Shown in pieces: positions 24,511 through 34,159 of a DNA stretch of 38,002 nt; position 1 is the stretch's first letter, and the number at the start of each line of letters is the position of its first letter. The notes beneath the pieces were generated by a model that was given only the letters and a program-made list of their open reading frames with translations, searched no databases and was not told where the DNA came from. Source of the DNA: Sphingobacterium sp. SGR-19 (GTDB taxonomy: Bacteria > Bacteroidota > Bacteroidia > Sphingobacteriales > Sphingobacteriaceae); contig NZ_JAAKGS010000014.1 in assembly GCF_011043555.1 (NCBI RefSeq), positions 1-38,002 of the forward strand, given 5' to 3'. The position numbers and the translations under genes are program-made.

Positions 24511-24952
24511 CGTGACCGACAAACAGACTGAAAAGGAGAGGGGAGTAAACCTTTGGGCGTAGACCGAAAAGGTCTTCTATGAGATGCTTTGCATCCCGTT
24601 CAAAAGCACAACAGCCTTCTCAGACGTTTCGTCTGCAAACCGACCTTGAATACCAAAACACGCGTTTGCAAAGGTCAATAGTCGGTCAATTATTTTGATT
24701 TCACACTCTAAAATTATGGACTTTTCTGTTGCCTTCCAAATTTAATTCCCGTAAAACCGGAATATTGTTTCTCGATAATTCAGTTTAGGTCGGTTTTTTC
24801 TAGCAATGCGACATATGAAAACCGTTTAACCTGTATGAAAAGTTGACCGTTCGCATTGATTTTTTCAATTATTTATTCACCTGGAAGCGGAGTGTAGTCT
24901 TCGGGCGGTAGCACACCTTGAGCTACGCACCCTTCCTTAATTGCTAAAAGAA
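24511..24952. other. Hairpin-rich noncoding stretch before the 160-aa gene
   Basis: There is no convincing gene here. Short perfect inverted repeats are frequent: AGACC/GGTCT (24561-24575), GATGC/GCATC with a TTT loop (24583-24595), CAGACG/CGTCTG with a TTT loop (24621-24635), and AATGCGA/TCGCATT (24805-24811 and 24851-24857). I find no clean promoter box for the SusC operon in it. Confidence 0.45.
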
Positions 24953-25435
24953 ATGCGAAAATTACGCAAAGGGGAGAGCTATGGCTTTACGGATCAGCCA
25001 GAGACCGCCTCATCTACTACAATTGAAGAGCAGATTGCTCAGTACAAAACTGTCTATCTCAATCATGATCGGGTAGCGAAGTACAACCATCTTCTTCACG
25101 TTATAGCGAAGAAGTTCCGTTTTACGGACTTTGCAGATTACCGCCCAAGTTGGGTTATCGATAGGTTCTGGTCTAAGTATAACTTGAACGATACCGACCA
25201 ATTTAATTTATTTGATCTGGTGCTTCTGGCACAGGGAGCCGTCCGGCGCGGAAGTCAAGAGGCCAAGGCATTGGATAGTTTCCTAAAGGACTTTCTGCCC
25301 TACATGGTTGCTAGCTATACGGTACACTATAGGAACCGATCGTATCGTGCTATCGGTGAATATCTGTCTCCAGAGCAAGTAGACGAGATCAAAGAAGGAG
25401 TGAGGATAGATTTTGTTAGTCGTTTTCGGGGATAA
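24953..25435 (+). CDS. 160-aa protein of unknown function before susC
   Basis: 160 aa from ATG 24953 (MRKLRKGESYGF); a TTG at 24941 is also in frame. The protein is soluble and charged with aromatic patches (KFRFTDFADYRPSWVIDRFWSKYNL) and ends in VRIDFVSRFRG. No signal peptide, membrane segment or known motif is seen. It ends 4 nt before the SusC start codon at 25440, so co-transcription is likely. A regulatory or assembly role for the transporter operon would be a guess. Confidence 0.75.
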   Translation: MRKLRKGESYGFTDQPETASSTTIEEQIAQYKTVYLNHDRVAKYNHLLHVIAKKFRFTDFADYRPSWVIDRFWSKYNLNDTDQFNLFDLVLLAQGAVRRGSQEAKALDSFLKDFLPYMVASYTVHYRNRSYRAIGEYLSPEQVDEIKEGVRIDFVSRFRG

Positions 25436-25439
25436 GGTA

Positions 25440-28400
25440 ATGAAGAGCTATTTAGTTTGTAGTAATTCAGAGCCTAGGGTTATTGGAGTGCCGCTTGTTA
25501 TATTGATGGTTTGTTTCATGTTGTTTAATCTATCAGACGCCTGGGCGCAGTCCGCGGAAACGCGGGCTGCCGAAGGGCAAAAACGAATCTTGGTAGGAGA
25601 GGTGCGTTCTGCTACTGATGGCAAAGCAGTTGAGGGAGTTTCACTGCGTATAAGTGGAACCTCCGCCCGTACGGATGAAGAAGGAAAATTCCAGATTCAA
25701 GTCACTGTCAATACGGGGAAGCTAGACGTCAGGCATATCGGTTTTCAGCCACAGCTCATTAACTTTAATGTTGATACGAAATATCTGGAAATTCTGTTAG
25801 AGCCGCTAGAAAACCAGATCGAGGAAGTAGAAGTGGTGAGTACAGGATATCAACAATTACCAAAGGAACGTGCTACAGGGAGTTTTGTACAGATCGATAA
25901 TGAGCTGTTGAATAGGAGGGTGAGCACCAATCTGTTGGATAGATTGGATGGTGTGGCTTCGGGTCTGCAGTTCCGGACGTCTTCTTCCGGTTCCGATCGT
26001 TTCAATCCGAGTTTTATACAGATTCGTGGGCGTAGTACACTTAACGCAAACCATCAGCCGTTGATTGTTGTCGATAATTTTGCTTATGATGGCGACATTT
26101 CCAGCATCAACCCCAATGATGTGGAGAGTATTACTATATTAAAAGATGCGGCAGCGGCATCCGCTTGGGGTGCCAGATCGGGAAACGGTGTTATTGTTAT
26201 AAAGACAAAGGAGGGGGCCAGAGGCCGCCCAACGAAGATTGCGCTGACAAGCAATTTTACCGTTGGCGCCAAGCCTGATCTATATGCACCTTCGATGCCA
26301 CAGCTGTCGTCGGCACAATACATAGAAGTAGAGCAGTTCCTTTTTGATCAAGGGGCTTACAATACCAGGATACGGAATGGATGGCAGGGCATCAGCCCGG
26401 CTGTCGATATTTTTCGAAATACGCGTGACAATGTCATTACTTCTTCAGATTCTTTAAGGATGATCAATGAACTGAAAAAGATGGATGCACGCTCGGAACT
26501 GTTGTCCCATTACTACCGGCAAAGCTTGCAGCAGCAGTATAATGTTAATTTCAGCGGTGGGGGAGACAATAACCAGTTTTTTATTTCGGGCGGATACGAC
26601 GACAATAGAAATAATGTCGTCAATTCTTATGCGAAGCGATATTCCATCAATGCGAACCACGCCTACTTTTTCTTTGACGAAAGAATGAAGGTTACCACGA
26701 ATTTGGTAATGACCTCTTCCAAATCAGGTGCCGGCGCACAGGTTTCGAACCTCTACCCATACGATAGGCTAACGAATGATCAGGGACAAACTATGGCGAT
26801 AACGAATGCAAATGGGTTATCACATAGCTTCACGGATACGTTTGGTAATGGAAAGCTTCTGGACTGGAAACATCGTCCGATTGACGAACTAGGCCGCGGG
26901 AGCACGCTGTTGGGAGACCGTACAGAATACCGGTTGAATACGGCTATCGATTATCGGTTTACCGATTACCTAAAAGCCTCCGTGCGTTATGGGTTTGAAA
27001 AAGGCGTTAGCGAATCGGTAAATTATAATGGCGTGGAATCCTTTTATGCCCGGGATATGATCAACCGGTTTGCGACAGTTGATGCCACCAGTGGAGAGGT
27101 AACCTTCAACTTACCGGTTGGTGGAATATCCAATAACACCACCAATGCGTTTACCTCCTCGAACGGGCGCGTGCAGTTAGATTTTGCAAAGAACTGGGGC
27201 AAGCACGAGCTTAATGCTATTGCAGGCTCGGAAGTGAAAGACGTGCAGACAAATAGGAGCGGTGTAACCTATTACGGACATGATCCCTTGTCTTTGGCCA
27301 ACCAAAACGCATCGATTGACTTTAGCCGGATATATAATTATTCCTACGGGAGCGGTTCGGGGCGTATCAGTACGGGCGCATCACAGTACAACAGTGTTGA
27401 CCGGTTTTTCTCTTACTTCACCAACGCTTCTTATACATTCGACCGTCGGTATACAATTTCCGGCAGTGCGCGGCGGGACGAGTCGAATCTCTTTGGTGTT
27501 GCCACAAACCAAAAGGGTGTACCCTTATGGTCTGCCGGACTCGCTTGGACGCTATCTAACGAGAAATTCTTTCATGTTCCATTTATAGATCTTTTCCGGG
27601 TCCGAACCACTTATGGCTATACGGGAAATGTGGATAGAAGCCTATCGGCCTATCTGACGGCAAACAGTGCTTCCCATCTTATTACTTCGTATAATCAGCT
27701 CTATGCGGATATCGTGAATCCGCCCAATCCGTCATTGCGTTGGGAGCGTGTCGGTAACTTGAACATGGGGGTTGATCTAAGATTGCTCTCGGGCAGGCTT
27801 TCGCTAACAGCTGATTATTGGCGAAAAAGGGGGGCAGATCTGATCGGGCCGGCACCTATTGCGCCGCAAACAGGGGTGTCTACATTCACAGGAAATACGG
27901 CAAGTACTTCTTCACGGGGGCTGGATATCGAACTGACGTCGGTGAATCTTGACGGGAAAATAAAATGGTCATCTACGGTATTGTTCAATATAGCACAGGA
28001 TAAAGTAACGGAGTATCTGTTAGAAACGGGGAGTAATTTTACCGTAATCTCCAATCCGAACGCCAATCCGTTAGTAGATTATCCTTACTGGGCATTGTTC
28101 AGCTACAGGTACAAAGGCTTGGACACCGAGGGGAATCCGATAGGCTATCTGGACGGGCAGGAAAGCATTGACTATAATAGCATCGTAAATAACCTCAACA
28201 GGGAGGATATGGTCTACAGCGGGTCACGGGTTCCTACACATTTTGGAAGCTTCCGTAACACGCTTTCCTACGGCGCATTTGACCTGTCTTTTAATATCGT
28301 CTACAAGTTCGGTGTTGTCTTCCGGCGCGCCTCGCTTGATAATAGTTCCCTTTATGGAAGTGGAGGGGCGGTCACGCCAACCCAGGCAGATTATGAACAG

Positions 28401-28718
28401 CGATGGCAGCAACCCGGCGACGAACTGCGTACTGTTGTGCCTGCGATGATCTATCCAGCAAACGGCTTTCGTTCACGGCTGTATGCCTTTTCGGAGTCAT
28501 TGGTGGAGTCCGCTGCAAACATCCGACTACAGGATATCCGTCTGGGCTATACGTTAAAAAAAATAGGGGGGCTATCCTTTACCAATCTGAACATCTTTAC
28601 CTATGTGAATAATCTCGGCATCCTGTGGAGAAAGAACAATTACGGGATCGATCCGGACTATCCAACGTCTTTTCCGCAACCAAGGACATATGCTTTCGGT
28701 ATACAGGCGCAATTCTAA
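25440..28718 (+). CDS. SusC/RagA-type TonB-dependent outer membrane transporter
   Basis: 1092 aa from ATG 25440 (MKSYLVCSNSEPRVIGVP), with a hydrophobic signal segment ending near AWAQ. A carboxypeptidase-regulatory-like domain (GEVRSATDGKAVEGVSLRISGTSARTDEEGKF) is followed by the plug domain with the SusC hallmark region (IQIRGRSTLNANHQPLIVVDN, then NPNDVESITILKDAAAASAWGARSGNGVIVIKTK) and a beta barrel ending in an aromatic, FGIQAQF. There is no STN domain and no adjacent anti-sigma/sigma pair. The substrate cannot be told; oligosaccharides or peptides are typical. The SusD gene follows 11 nt later. Confidence 0.95.
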   Translation: MKSYLVCSNSEPRVIGVPLVILMVCFMLFNLSDAWAQSAETRAAEGQKRILVGEVRSATDGKAVEGVSLRISGTSARTDEEGKFQIQVTVNTGKLDVRHIGFQPQLINFNVDTKYLEILLEPLENQIEEVEVVSTGYQQLPKERATGSFVQIDNELLNRRVSTNLLDRLDGVASGLQFRTSSSGSDRFNPSFIQIRGRSTLNANHQPLIVVDNFAYDGDISSINPNDVESITILKDAAAASAWGARSGNGVIVIKTKEGARGRPTKIALTSNFTVGAKPDLYAPSMPQLSSAQYIEVEQFLFDQGAYNTRIRNGWQGISPAVDIFRNTRDNVITSSDSLRMINELKKMDARSELLSHYYRQSLQQQYNVNFSGGGDNNQFFISGGYDDNRNNVVNSYAKRYSINANHAYFFFDERMKVTTNLVMTSSKSGAGAQVSNLYPYDRLTNDQGQTMAITNANGLSHSFTDTFGNGKLLDWKHRPIDELGRGSTLLGDRTEYRLNTAIDYRFTDYLKASVRYGFEKGVSESVNYNGVESFYARDMINRFATVDATSGEVTFNLPVGGISNNTTNAFTSSNGRVQLDFAKNWGKHELNAIAGSEVKDVQTNRSGVTYYGHDPLSLANQNASIDFSRIYNYSYGSGSGRISTGASQYNSVDRFFSYFTNASYTFDRRYTISGSARRDESNLFGVATNQKGVPLWSAGLAWTLSNEKFFHVPFIDLFRVRTTYGYTGNVDRSLSAYLTANSASHLITSYNQLYADIVNPPNPSLRWERVGNLNMGVDLRLLSGRLSLTADYWRKRGADLIGPAPIAPQTGVSTFTGNTASTSSRGLDIELTSVNLDGKIKWSSTVLFNIAQDKVTEYLLETGSNFTVISNPNANPLVDYPYWALFSYRYKGLDTEGNPIGYLDGQESIDYNSIVNNLNREDMVYSGSRVPTHFGSFRNTLSYGAFDLSFNIVYKFGVVFRRASLDNSSLYGSGGAVTPTQADYEQRWQQPGDELRTVVPAMIYPANGFRSRLYAFSESLVESAANIRLQDIRLGYTLKKIGGLSFTNLNIFTYVNNLGILWRKNNYGIDPDYPTSFPQPRTYAFGIQAQF

Positions 28719-28729
28719 AATTTAGCATC

Positions 28730-30112
28730 ATGAAAACAAAAATACATTTATTTACCACGTTGGTGTTTACGGTGTTCAACGTTTATGCCTGTACCAATTC
28801 TGATTTTCTAAACGTAAAACCGAACTCAGGAATACTGACGCCCTCGACACTCGAAGACGTGCAAAAGTTGCTGAATAACAATGTAAGCCTATCCAGCGGA
28901 CTGGCTGTGATGTCATCTGACGAATATGTAGTCACTGAAGAAGATTGGAACGTGGCACCTGCTATTGAACGAAATGCCTACGTCTGGGCGAAAGATCTCT
29001 ACGAAGGGACACGCGGTGTGCTGGACTGGGACAGACCCTTTCGGGCTATTTTTTATGCAAACAATGCCTTGGCGGTATTGGAGGAGTTACAGCCAAGAGA
29101 GGCAGAGCAAGTTATGTATGATGATCTAAAAGGTCAGGCCTTGTTCAAGCGTGCCTTTGCGAGCTACGAACTGATCCGAAATTTTTGTAAAAGCTACGAG
29201 GAGGCTTCGGCTGAAACTGATTTGGGTATTCCAATAAGAAAAGAACCTGCAATAGATAGATTGGTGCAGAGATCGAGCCTAACAGACAGCTACCAGTTCG
29301 TGCTGGATGATCTAATACTGGCGGCTCAGCTACTCGGTCCACGTTTGGGATCAAACTTGTTTCGTCCAAATGATGCCGCAGCACATGCACTGCTAGCCCG
29401 TATTTATTTAGACATGGGGCGTTACGCAGAAGCGGAATTGCATGTTGACAGTACGCTGTTTTTGTATGATAGGCTCATTGATTATAATACCGTAAGTACC
29501 ACATCAGAAACACCGTTCCCAGACACACATGAGGAACTTCTCTTCAACGCTGCAACGGTGGGCTTGTATCGTTTTACCACTTCGGGAGCGTTTGCGAGAG
29601 GTTATAGAGTGGCTCAAGACCTTATCGACTCCTACTCTGTAGATGATTTACGCCTGCAGCTGTATTTTCTCGTCGCCAACGATGAGGGGCATGTGATGAA
29701 GCGCGGATACTTTGGAACTGGTTTATATCCATTTACAGGATTAGCGGTAGATGAGGTTTATCTCATCAAAGCAGAATGCCTCGCAAGATCGGGCAAAGAA
29801 GAGCAGGCTGTGGAATTTTTATTAGCCTTGCTTGCTAAGAGATATGTTTCTGATAAGATGCCTTCGGTTACCGAAATCGTTGACGGGAAAACAGTTCTAG
29901 AAACCGTCTTGGAGGAACGTCGTAAAGAGCTCGTATGGCGCGGGCTCCGTTGGCATGATATCAAAAGATACAATAGGGATGGCTACAACATTAGGCTCAC
30001 TAGGACGCTGGGCGGGACGATCTATACGCTGCCGCCAAACGATCCGCGGTTCGTATTTCCTATACCAGATGATGAAATAGAATACGGTGGTCTACAACAA
30101 AACGATCGATAA
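28730..30112 (+). CDS. SusD/RagB-type surface lipoprotein
   Basis: 460 aa from ATG 28730 (MKTKIHLFTTLVFTVFNVYAC); the longer open frame upstream lies inside susC. The lipobox Cys follows VYA, then NSDFLNVKP, which is typical of SusD. Further SusD/RagB-like stretches are RAIFYANNALAVLEEL, GQALFKRAFASYELI, AHALLARIYLDMGRYAEAE, EVYLIKAECLARSG and, near the end, VLEERRKELVWRGLRWHDIKRYN. SusD proteins cap the SusC barrel and bind the nutrient at the surface. The gene is 11 nt from susC. Confidence 0.94.
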   Translation: MKTKIHLFTTLVFTVFNVYACTNSDFLNVKPNSGILTPSTLEDVQKLLNNNVSLSSGLAVMSSDEYVVTEEDWNVAPAIERNAYVWAKDLYEGTRGVLDWDRPFRAIFYANNALAVLEELQPREAEQVMYDDLKGQALFKRAFASYELIRNFCKSYEEASAETDLGIPIRKEPAIDRLVQRSSLTDSYQFVLDDLILAAQLLGPRLGSNLFRPNDAAAHALLARIYLDMGRYAEAELHVDSTLFLYDRLIDYNTVSTTSETPFPDTHEELLFNAATVGLYRFTTSGAFARGYRVAQDLIDSYSVDDLRLQLYFLVANDEGHVMKRGYFGTGLYPFTGLAVDEVYLIKAECLARSGKEEQAVEFLLALLAKRYVSDKMPSVTEIVDGKTVLETVLEERRKELVWRGLRWHDIKRYNRDGYNIRLTRTLGGTIYTLPPNDPRFVFPIPDDEIEYGGLQQNDR

Positions 30113-30154
30113 AATAAATAATATTTGAATTCAAATTGAAATAAAGTAAGAAAT

Positions 30155-31678
30155 ATGAAATGTTTAATAACAAGTTTTTGGTTGACAGTATGTTGCTGTC
30201 TACTCTTTATAGAAACACAAGGTAAGCCAGAGACAGATAGCCTAACGGCCGTGATAGATATCGTGATCCATGATCAGGGATTATTAAAAGACGCTGTTCT
30301 GGAATTTGAACTGTATAAAGACGGAATCAGCTCAAGATATATCAAGGATAGACAGTATTCTCGGACAGAACTTGTAGACAGTATAACCCGGTTTACCATT
30401 CCACTTTCTACAGCGATAAATTATGGACGAATTGTCTTTACGAGTGGCGAGTTGCGCGAAGGCAAGAGCCCAGTTAACTTAAATTATAGAAACAACCTAT
30501 TCCTTTTCGAGCACGGTGATACTATTCAGGTCCACCTTTACCCGAAAAAGATTAGGAATGTAGCATTCTCCGGTAACAGGGCAAATAAATATACCGCGCT
30601 ATATGAGGTGAGTAATAAAAAAGTATTAGATACCCAAACGAATAACCGGATTAATGATCTAGAGGAGCGTAACGAAATCGGGGCAATATTTGAGGTTATG
30701 CAGGTATGGGCCGATTCTCTTAATCGAGTGTTAGATCTTATCTTAAGCGGAGCGGGCCATTCACTAAATCCCCAGATAAGAGAACGGGTTCTTTTTGACA
30801 ATAGCGCATTTACTTATAAAGTGATGAGAACAAAGATGGATAGATTAGTCAGAACCAAAACAGACGATGTGAAAGTTCTTCAGTTGATTCATTCCTTTTT
30901 ATCTCAACGTGCATTCGAACATCGGTCGATGTTGAATGAACCAGTTGCCGCTTCATCATACGGATGGTGCGATATGTTATTAACCAATGAAAGACTAAGG
31001 AATAAGGTAAAATATATTCTCGCGAATGAATCGACCTCTAATGGCGAGAGTATAGGAAAAGCTTTGTCAGAAAGATATATCGGGAACGTACGAAGCAAAC
31101 TGTTCTATCTGGCAATGCTAGCCAATCTCGATGCGGATGGGACGATACGGAACAGTTTGCAGGATAAACTTGACAACACAGATCTTTATTGGGAAGGGGC
31201 AAGAGCTTTTGTGGCGCGATCGGAGGGATCTCCCGCCTTCAATTTTGAAATGGTGGATGTGGATGGTGTAACGCACCGTTTGCGTGATTATAAAGGCAAA
31301 GTTGTGATTATTGATTTTTGGTTTTCTGGCTGTATAGCATGCATGTACCTCACTAAGGAAATGCATGAGGCGGTCAAGTTCTATGAAAATTCTGATGATG
31401 TGGTTTTTGTTTCACTGAATTTCGATCGTTATCCGGATTTCTGGAAGCGAAGTCTGGCATCGGGGAAATATACCCATGAGTCCGGAGTCAATCTTTGGTC
31501 AGGGGAGACGGCTATCAACCATCCTATCATTGGGCACTATGGTATTCAGAGTTTTCCATCGTTGTACATTGTGGATAAAGACGGGCTGTTGGTAGAGAAA
31601 GGTGTTAACGGGCTGTTTACCAAAGAAGATCCTTCAGCGACCGATAAATTCAAGGCCTTGGTGGATCAATACCGTTAA
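30155..31678 (+). CDS. TlpA/ResA-like thiol-disulfide protein
   Basis: A 507-aa exported protein with signal peptide MKCLITSFWLTVCCCLLFIE. The first 350 residues are a family-specific region of strands and helices. The C-terminal thioredoxin-like domain starts near residue 360 (SPAFNFEMVDVDGVTHRLRD) and has the active site C393-IA-C396 in WFSGCIACMY, followed by VVFVSLNFDRYPDFW and a cis-Pro loop region (GIQSFPSLYIVD). Such proteins are common beside SusCD genes in Sphingobacteriaceae and are thought to act on exported proteins. It starts 42 nt after susD, and a strong terminator follows. Confidence 0.9.
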   Translation: MKCLITSFWLTVCCCLLFIETQGKPETDSLTAVIDIVIHDQGLLKDAVLEFELYKDGISSRYIKDRQYSRTELVDSITRFTIPLSTAINYGRIVFTSGELREGKSPVNLNYRNNLFLFEHGDTIQVHLYPKKIRNVAFSGNRANKYTALYEVSNKKVLDTQTNNRINDLEERNEIGAIFEVMQVWADSLNRVLDLILSGAGHSLNPQIRERVLFDNSAFTYKVMRTKMDRLVRTKTDDVKVLQLIHSFLSQRAFEHRSMLNEPVAASSYGWCDMLLTNERLRNKVKYILANESTSNGESIGKALSERYIGNVRSKLFYLAMLANLDADGTIRNSLQDKLDNTDLYWEGARAFVARSEGSPAFNFEMVDVDGVTHRLRDYKGKVVIIDFWFSGCIACMYLTKEMHEAVKFYENSDDVVFVSLNFDRYPDFWKRSLASGKYTHESGVNLWSGETAINHPIIGHYGIQSFPSLYIVDKDGLLVEKGVNGLFTKEDPSATDKFKALVDQYR

Positions 31679-31682
31679 AAGA

Positions 31683-31718
31683 AGAAGCCATACTATACGG
31701 GTATGGCTTCTGATTTTT
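31683..31718 (+). terminator. Terminator of the susCD operon
   Basis: AGAAGCCATAC (31683-31693) pairs perfectly with GTATGGCTTCT (31701-31711), and a short T-run follows. It lies 5 nt after the TlpA-like stop codon and separates it from the convergent small exported protein gene. Confidence 0.85.
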
Positions 31719-31732
31719 AGTGCTGCTAAGTA

Positions 31733-32104
31733 CTAATTAGTATATAATCCGGGGCTGGAATCAGGATGTGGCTCAATCCACCCGTCAGCCTCAAATTGCG
31801 CAATCTCCGCAGGCGAGTAGCTCGGCTGATCAGGAATGTTCGACATGCCTTCCGGAGTTAGCTGATAGACGCAGTGCTGTGTCTCTTCGGTAACACAGTT
31901 GTTGTTTGGATCTGCGGTATCTCGCGGCTCGAAAGAGCTTTCCTTGTTTACCAAGAAGTTGGACTGTAAAGTGGTGGTGGTTTCCTTCACCTCTTTCTCC
32001 TTCTCCTCTCCATTTCCATTAGGAGCAGCAGATACTGTTCCGATTAAGCATAGTGCAAATACCGTAAATGCACCTTTTAGATATTTTATTTTTAATGCTG
32101 TCAT
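31733..32104 (-). CDS. Small exported protein, DUF6520-like
   Basis: A 123-aa protein with a signal peptide (MTALKIKYLKGAFTVFALCLIGTVSAA), a low-complexity charged stretch (NGEEKEKEVKETTTT), then two cysteines (NNCVTEETQHCVYQLT) about 9 residues apart, and an acidic end. The Cys pair with CVY-LT resembles small exported Bacteroidota proteins of the DUF6520 type; this match is by eye. Function is unknown. The gene faces the susCD terminator, and its upstream side is the palindrome cluster. Confidence 0.7.
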   Translation of the reverse strand: MTALKIKYLKGAFTVFALCLIGTVSAAPNGNGEEKEKEVKETTTTLQSNFLVNKESSFEPRDTADPNNNCVTEETQHCVYQLTPEGMSNIPDQPSYSPAEIAQFEADGWIEPHPDSSPGLYTN

Positions 32105-32489
32105 AGCAAATAACTTAAAATTTTAAATTTAGTGTATTTATAACTGTTAGAGGGCATGCCCGTACCACTAGAAATAGACACCTGCAAGTGTCTTGGGCAT
32201 TCATTTGAGTACCCCGTGGGGGAATGGCGCGTACTTACGCCACCGCCAGATGGCGGGGCCGTTGTGTAAAATAGGGGGAATATGTCTGATCCGTGTTTTC
32301 ATTTCTTTTATATCAAGTGTTGGCTATTATCAACCAGTGTCTGATACAAAAGTAGGGCAACATCAGAGGCAACGTTTGTCTATGTTTGCGATACGGTATT
32401 GTCCATTTTTGACAACCGAGGTATCTACTATAAAAATTTTTAACTTAGTACAGCTGTAACCACCGTTAATATAAAGATCATGATGTAGT
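32105..32489. repeat. Intergenic cluster of five palindromes/hairpins
   Basis: Between 32152 and 32256 are five inverted repeats: GGGCATGCCC (32152-32161), AGACAC/GTGTCT (32176-32193), CCCCGTGGGG (32212-32221), TGGCG/CGCCA (32225-32242) and CCGCCAGATGGCGG (32243-32256). The rest of the gap is AT-rich with no gene I can support. The cluster may be a structured leader of the small exported protein gene on the minus strand, or a REP-like element. Confidence 0.5.
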
Positions 32490-33131
32490 ATGTCGATTAA
32501 GCAGAAAGATTGGGTATGGATGATGTTGCCGCGAGAGCCACAACTCGGGTTGGTTCTTGCCGTACGCGAACATACCGTCGTTCTTCGATTGCTTGCCGGA
32601 TACAGAAGGTTGCATGCTGCACGCGAGGTAGTGGCCAAGCGAATGGTGTGCAAAGCCGAACTGAGTGAGGAGGAGATCCAGCAGTTGCCATGCGGCAAGC
32701 GCCCTCTGCTCTTGGGGCGTGCACAACAGATTGTAGCGGTCAATCGCATTTTCCCGGATAACGACCAACGAAAGGAGAGACGCGTGTATTATTGCAGGCG
32801 CTGCGAAGCTTTCCATACGACGGCACAATTTAAGATACCAGTGCAGATACTCAAGAACCTGGCCGCTAATCCCTATACACCACAGTCTCCAGAAGATTAC
32901 AGCAGGGGGCAAGACCGAAAAAGAGTATGGCGCTGGCTACGTACCGATATAGGCGTCATCGTTTCCTTGCGGTTGTTTGATTATTCGCTACCGGGCTATG
33001 GTAACGATAGCAAAAGCGATGCATTAGCCAAGATCCTGATCGATCCGCTTGATTACCTCCACTATCTTTTTCTCTTTCTCTATAACCGCCGGAAAGAACG
33101 CATCAAGAACCGAAATATACCGCAGCACTAA
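32490..33131 (+). CDS. 213-aa protein of unknown function
   Basis: A 213-aa basic protein, for which both strands are open in places. This frame is favoured because it is the longest and contains plausible globular stretches: a CRRC pair near residue 101 (RRVYYCRRCEAFHTT), then TDIGVIVSLRLFDYSLPGYGN and DPLDYLHYLFLFLYNRRKERI. The first 80 residues are rich in Arg, Leu and Gln. It converges with the AraC gene. No domain is recognised. An open antisense frame of 144 aa covers part of it, so the coding strand is not certain. Confidence 0.5.
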   Translation: MSIKQKDWVWMMLPREPQLGLVLAVREHTVVLRLLAGYRRLHAAREVVAKRMVCKAELSEEEIQQLPCGKRPLLLGRAQQIVAVNRIFPDNDQRKERRVYYCRRCEAFHTTAQFKIPVQILKNLAANPYTPQSPEDYSRGQDRKRVWRWLRTDIGVIVSLRLFDYSLPGYGNDSKSDALAKILIDPLDYLHYLFLFLYNRRKERIKNRNIPQH

Positions 33132-33145
33132 ATAGGCTTGCTTTT

Positions 33146-34159
33146 TTACAGTTGGGTTCGGTCTGTTTTATCTGTTCGGAATGCAACCGGCGTTTCACCT
33201 GTATGCTTTTTAAAGAACTTGCTAAAGGCAGCCACACTGGAGAACCCACAACGTTCGGCAGCATCGCCCACCCGCCCGTAGGCGAGCAGTTCTTTACGGC
33301 AGCGTTCGAGCAAAAAGCGATCTTTATATTGCTTGGCCGGGATACCGGTCTGCCGTTTGAGGATGTGGCTCATGTGCGACTCGGAAAACCCCATTTTTTC
33401 TGCAACTTCCTGTAGGCTAAAATTCTGACCATACAGATCTACATGTGCTTTTATGGTATTTATATATTTGTAAATCAGATTTTTATACAGATCTTCATGA
33501 TCATATTCTTCATGTATCTTTTGCTTGGAAAGTTCGATCAATCGGATCAATCTTTCCAAGATAAAACTTTCGTTGTGCAATTGCTTGGCCACTAGATTTC
33601 GGCACAGGGTCTCGATATAGAGCTGGGTTATCAGGCCCACGCGGAAATCGATGCTGCATTTCGACAAAGGCGACTGGCTGCGGTAAGCATCCAACAGAGG
33701 GTGCAGAAACGTATACTTGGTATCGTTCCCGTCACGGAAAATCGAGGCGCGGAAGTAGAAGCCAAAAATGGTCGACTTGCCAGGAGGTAGTGCAATATGG
33801 TAATCTTCGGGAGGTAAGTACAGGTATTGGGCGCGATGGTTGGCTACTTTGGATAATAAGTGGGTATCTTGATTGTAAAGCTTGATGGGACCGCTATCCG
33901 AAAGCACATACAGGATATGCAGATCGGCATGATCTATTTCAAATGGAATGTGCCGCTCATCTTCCAAGAGTATATCGATAAAGTAAAGGTACCCCTGGTG
34001 TCCGTCAAATTCTTGTAACACAGCTTCTTCTTGTTGATTCTTCCAGTAGGTTTCTTCGGCATTTCGCATGTGTATACTATGGTTGATTTCGGTTAAATCG
34101 GCTCGTGAGTCTACTTCTTCAAAGTATTCATGCAAGCCCAGATGCATGCTCTTTTTCAT
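33146..34159 (-). CDS. AraC-family transcriptional regulator
   Basis: A 337-aa regulator. The C-terminal 100 residues (from about 230) carry the double HTH of the AraC/XylS family: NFSLQEVAEKMGFSESHMSHILKRQTGIPAKQYKDRFLLERCRKELLAYG, then GDAAERCGFSSVAAFSKFFKKHTGETPVAFR. The N-terminal part is a cupin-like sensing domain without a recognised ligand motif. It converges with the 213-aa gene and lies 96 nt after the 130-aa gene on the same strand. It could control the nearby susCD genes, but no site was identified. Confidence 0.92.
   Translation of the reverse strand: MKKSMHLGLHEYFEEVDSRADLTEINHSIHMRNAEETYWKNQQEEAVLQEFDGHQGYLYFIDILLEDERHIPFEIDHADLHILYVLSDSGPIKLYNQDTHLLSKVANHRAQYLYLPPEDYHIALPPGKSTIFGFYFRASIFRDGNDTKYTFLHPLLDAYRSQSPLSKCSIDFRVGLITQLYIETLCRNLVAKQLHNESFILERLIRLIELSKQKIHEEYDHEDLYKNLIYKYINTIKAHVDLYGQNFSLQEVAEKMGFSESHMSHILKRQTGIPAKQYKDRFLLERCRKELLAYGRVGDAAERCGFSSVAAFSKFFKKHTGETPVAFRTDKTDRTQL

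Noticed and set aside
24077..24952. CRISPR array in the hairpin-rich gap
   Set aside because: No repeated unit with regular spacers is present; the repeats are different short palindromes.
27280..27588. Second-frame 102-aa ORF inside susC
   Set aside because: It overlaps a clear SusC barrel sequence in another frame and has no support.
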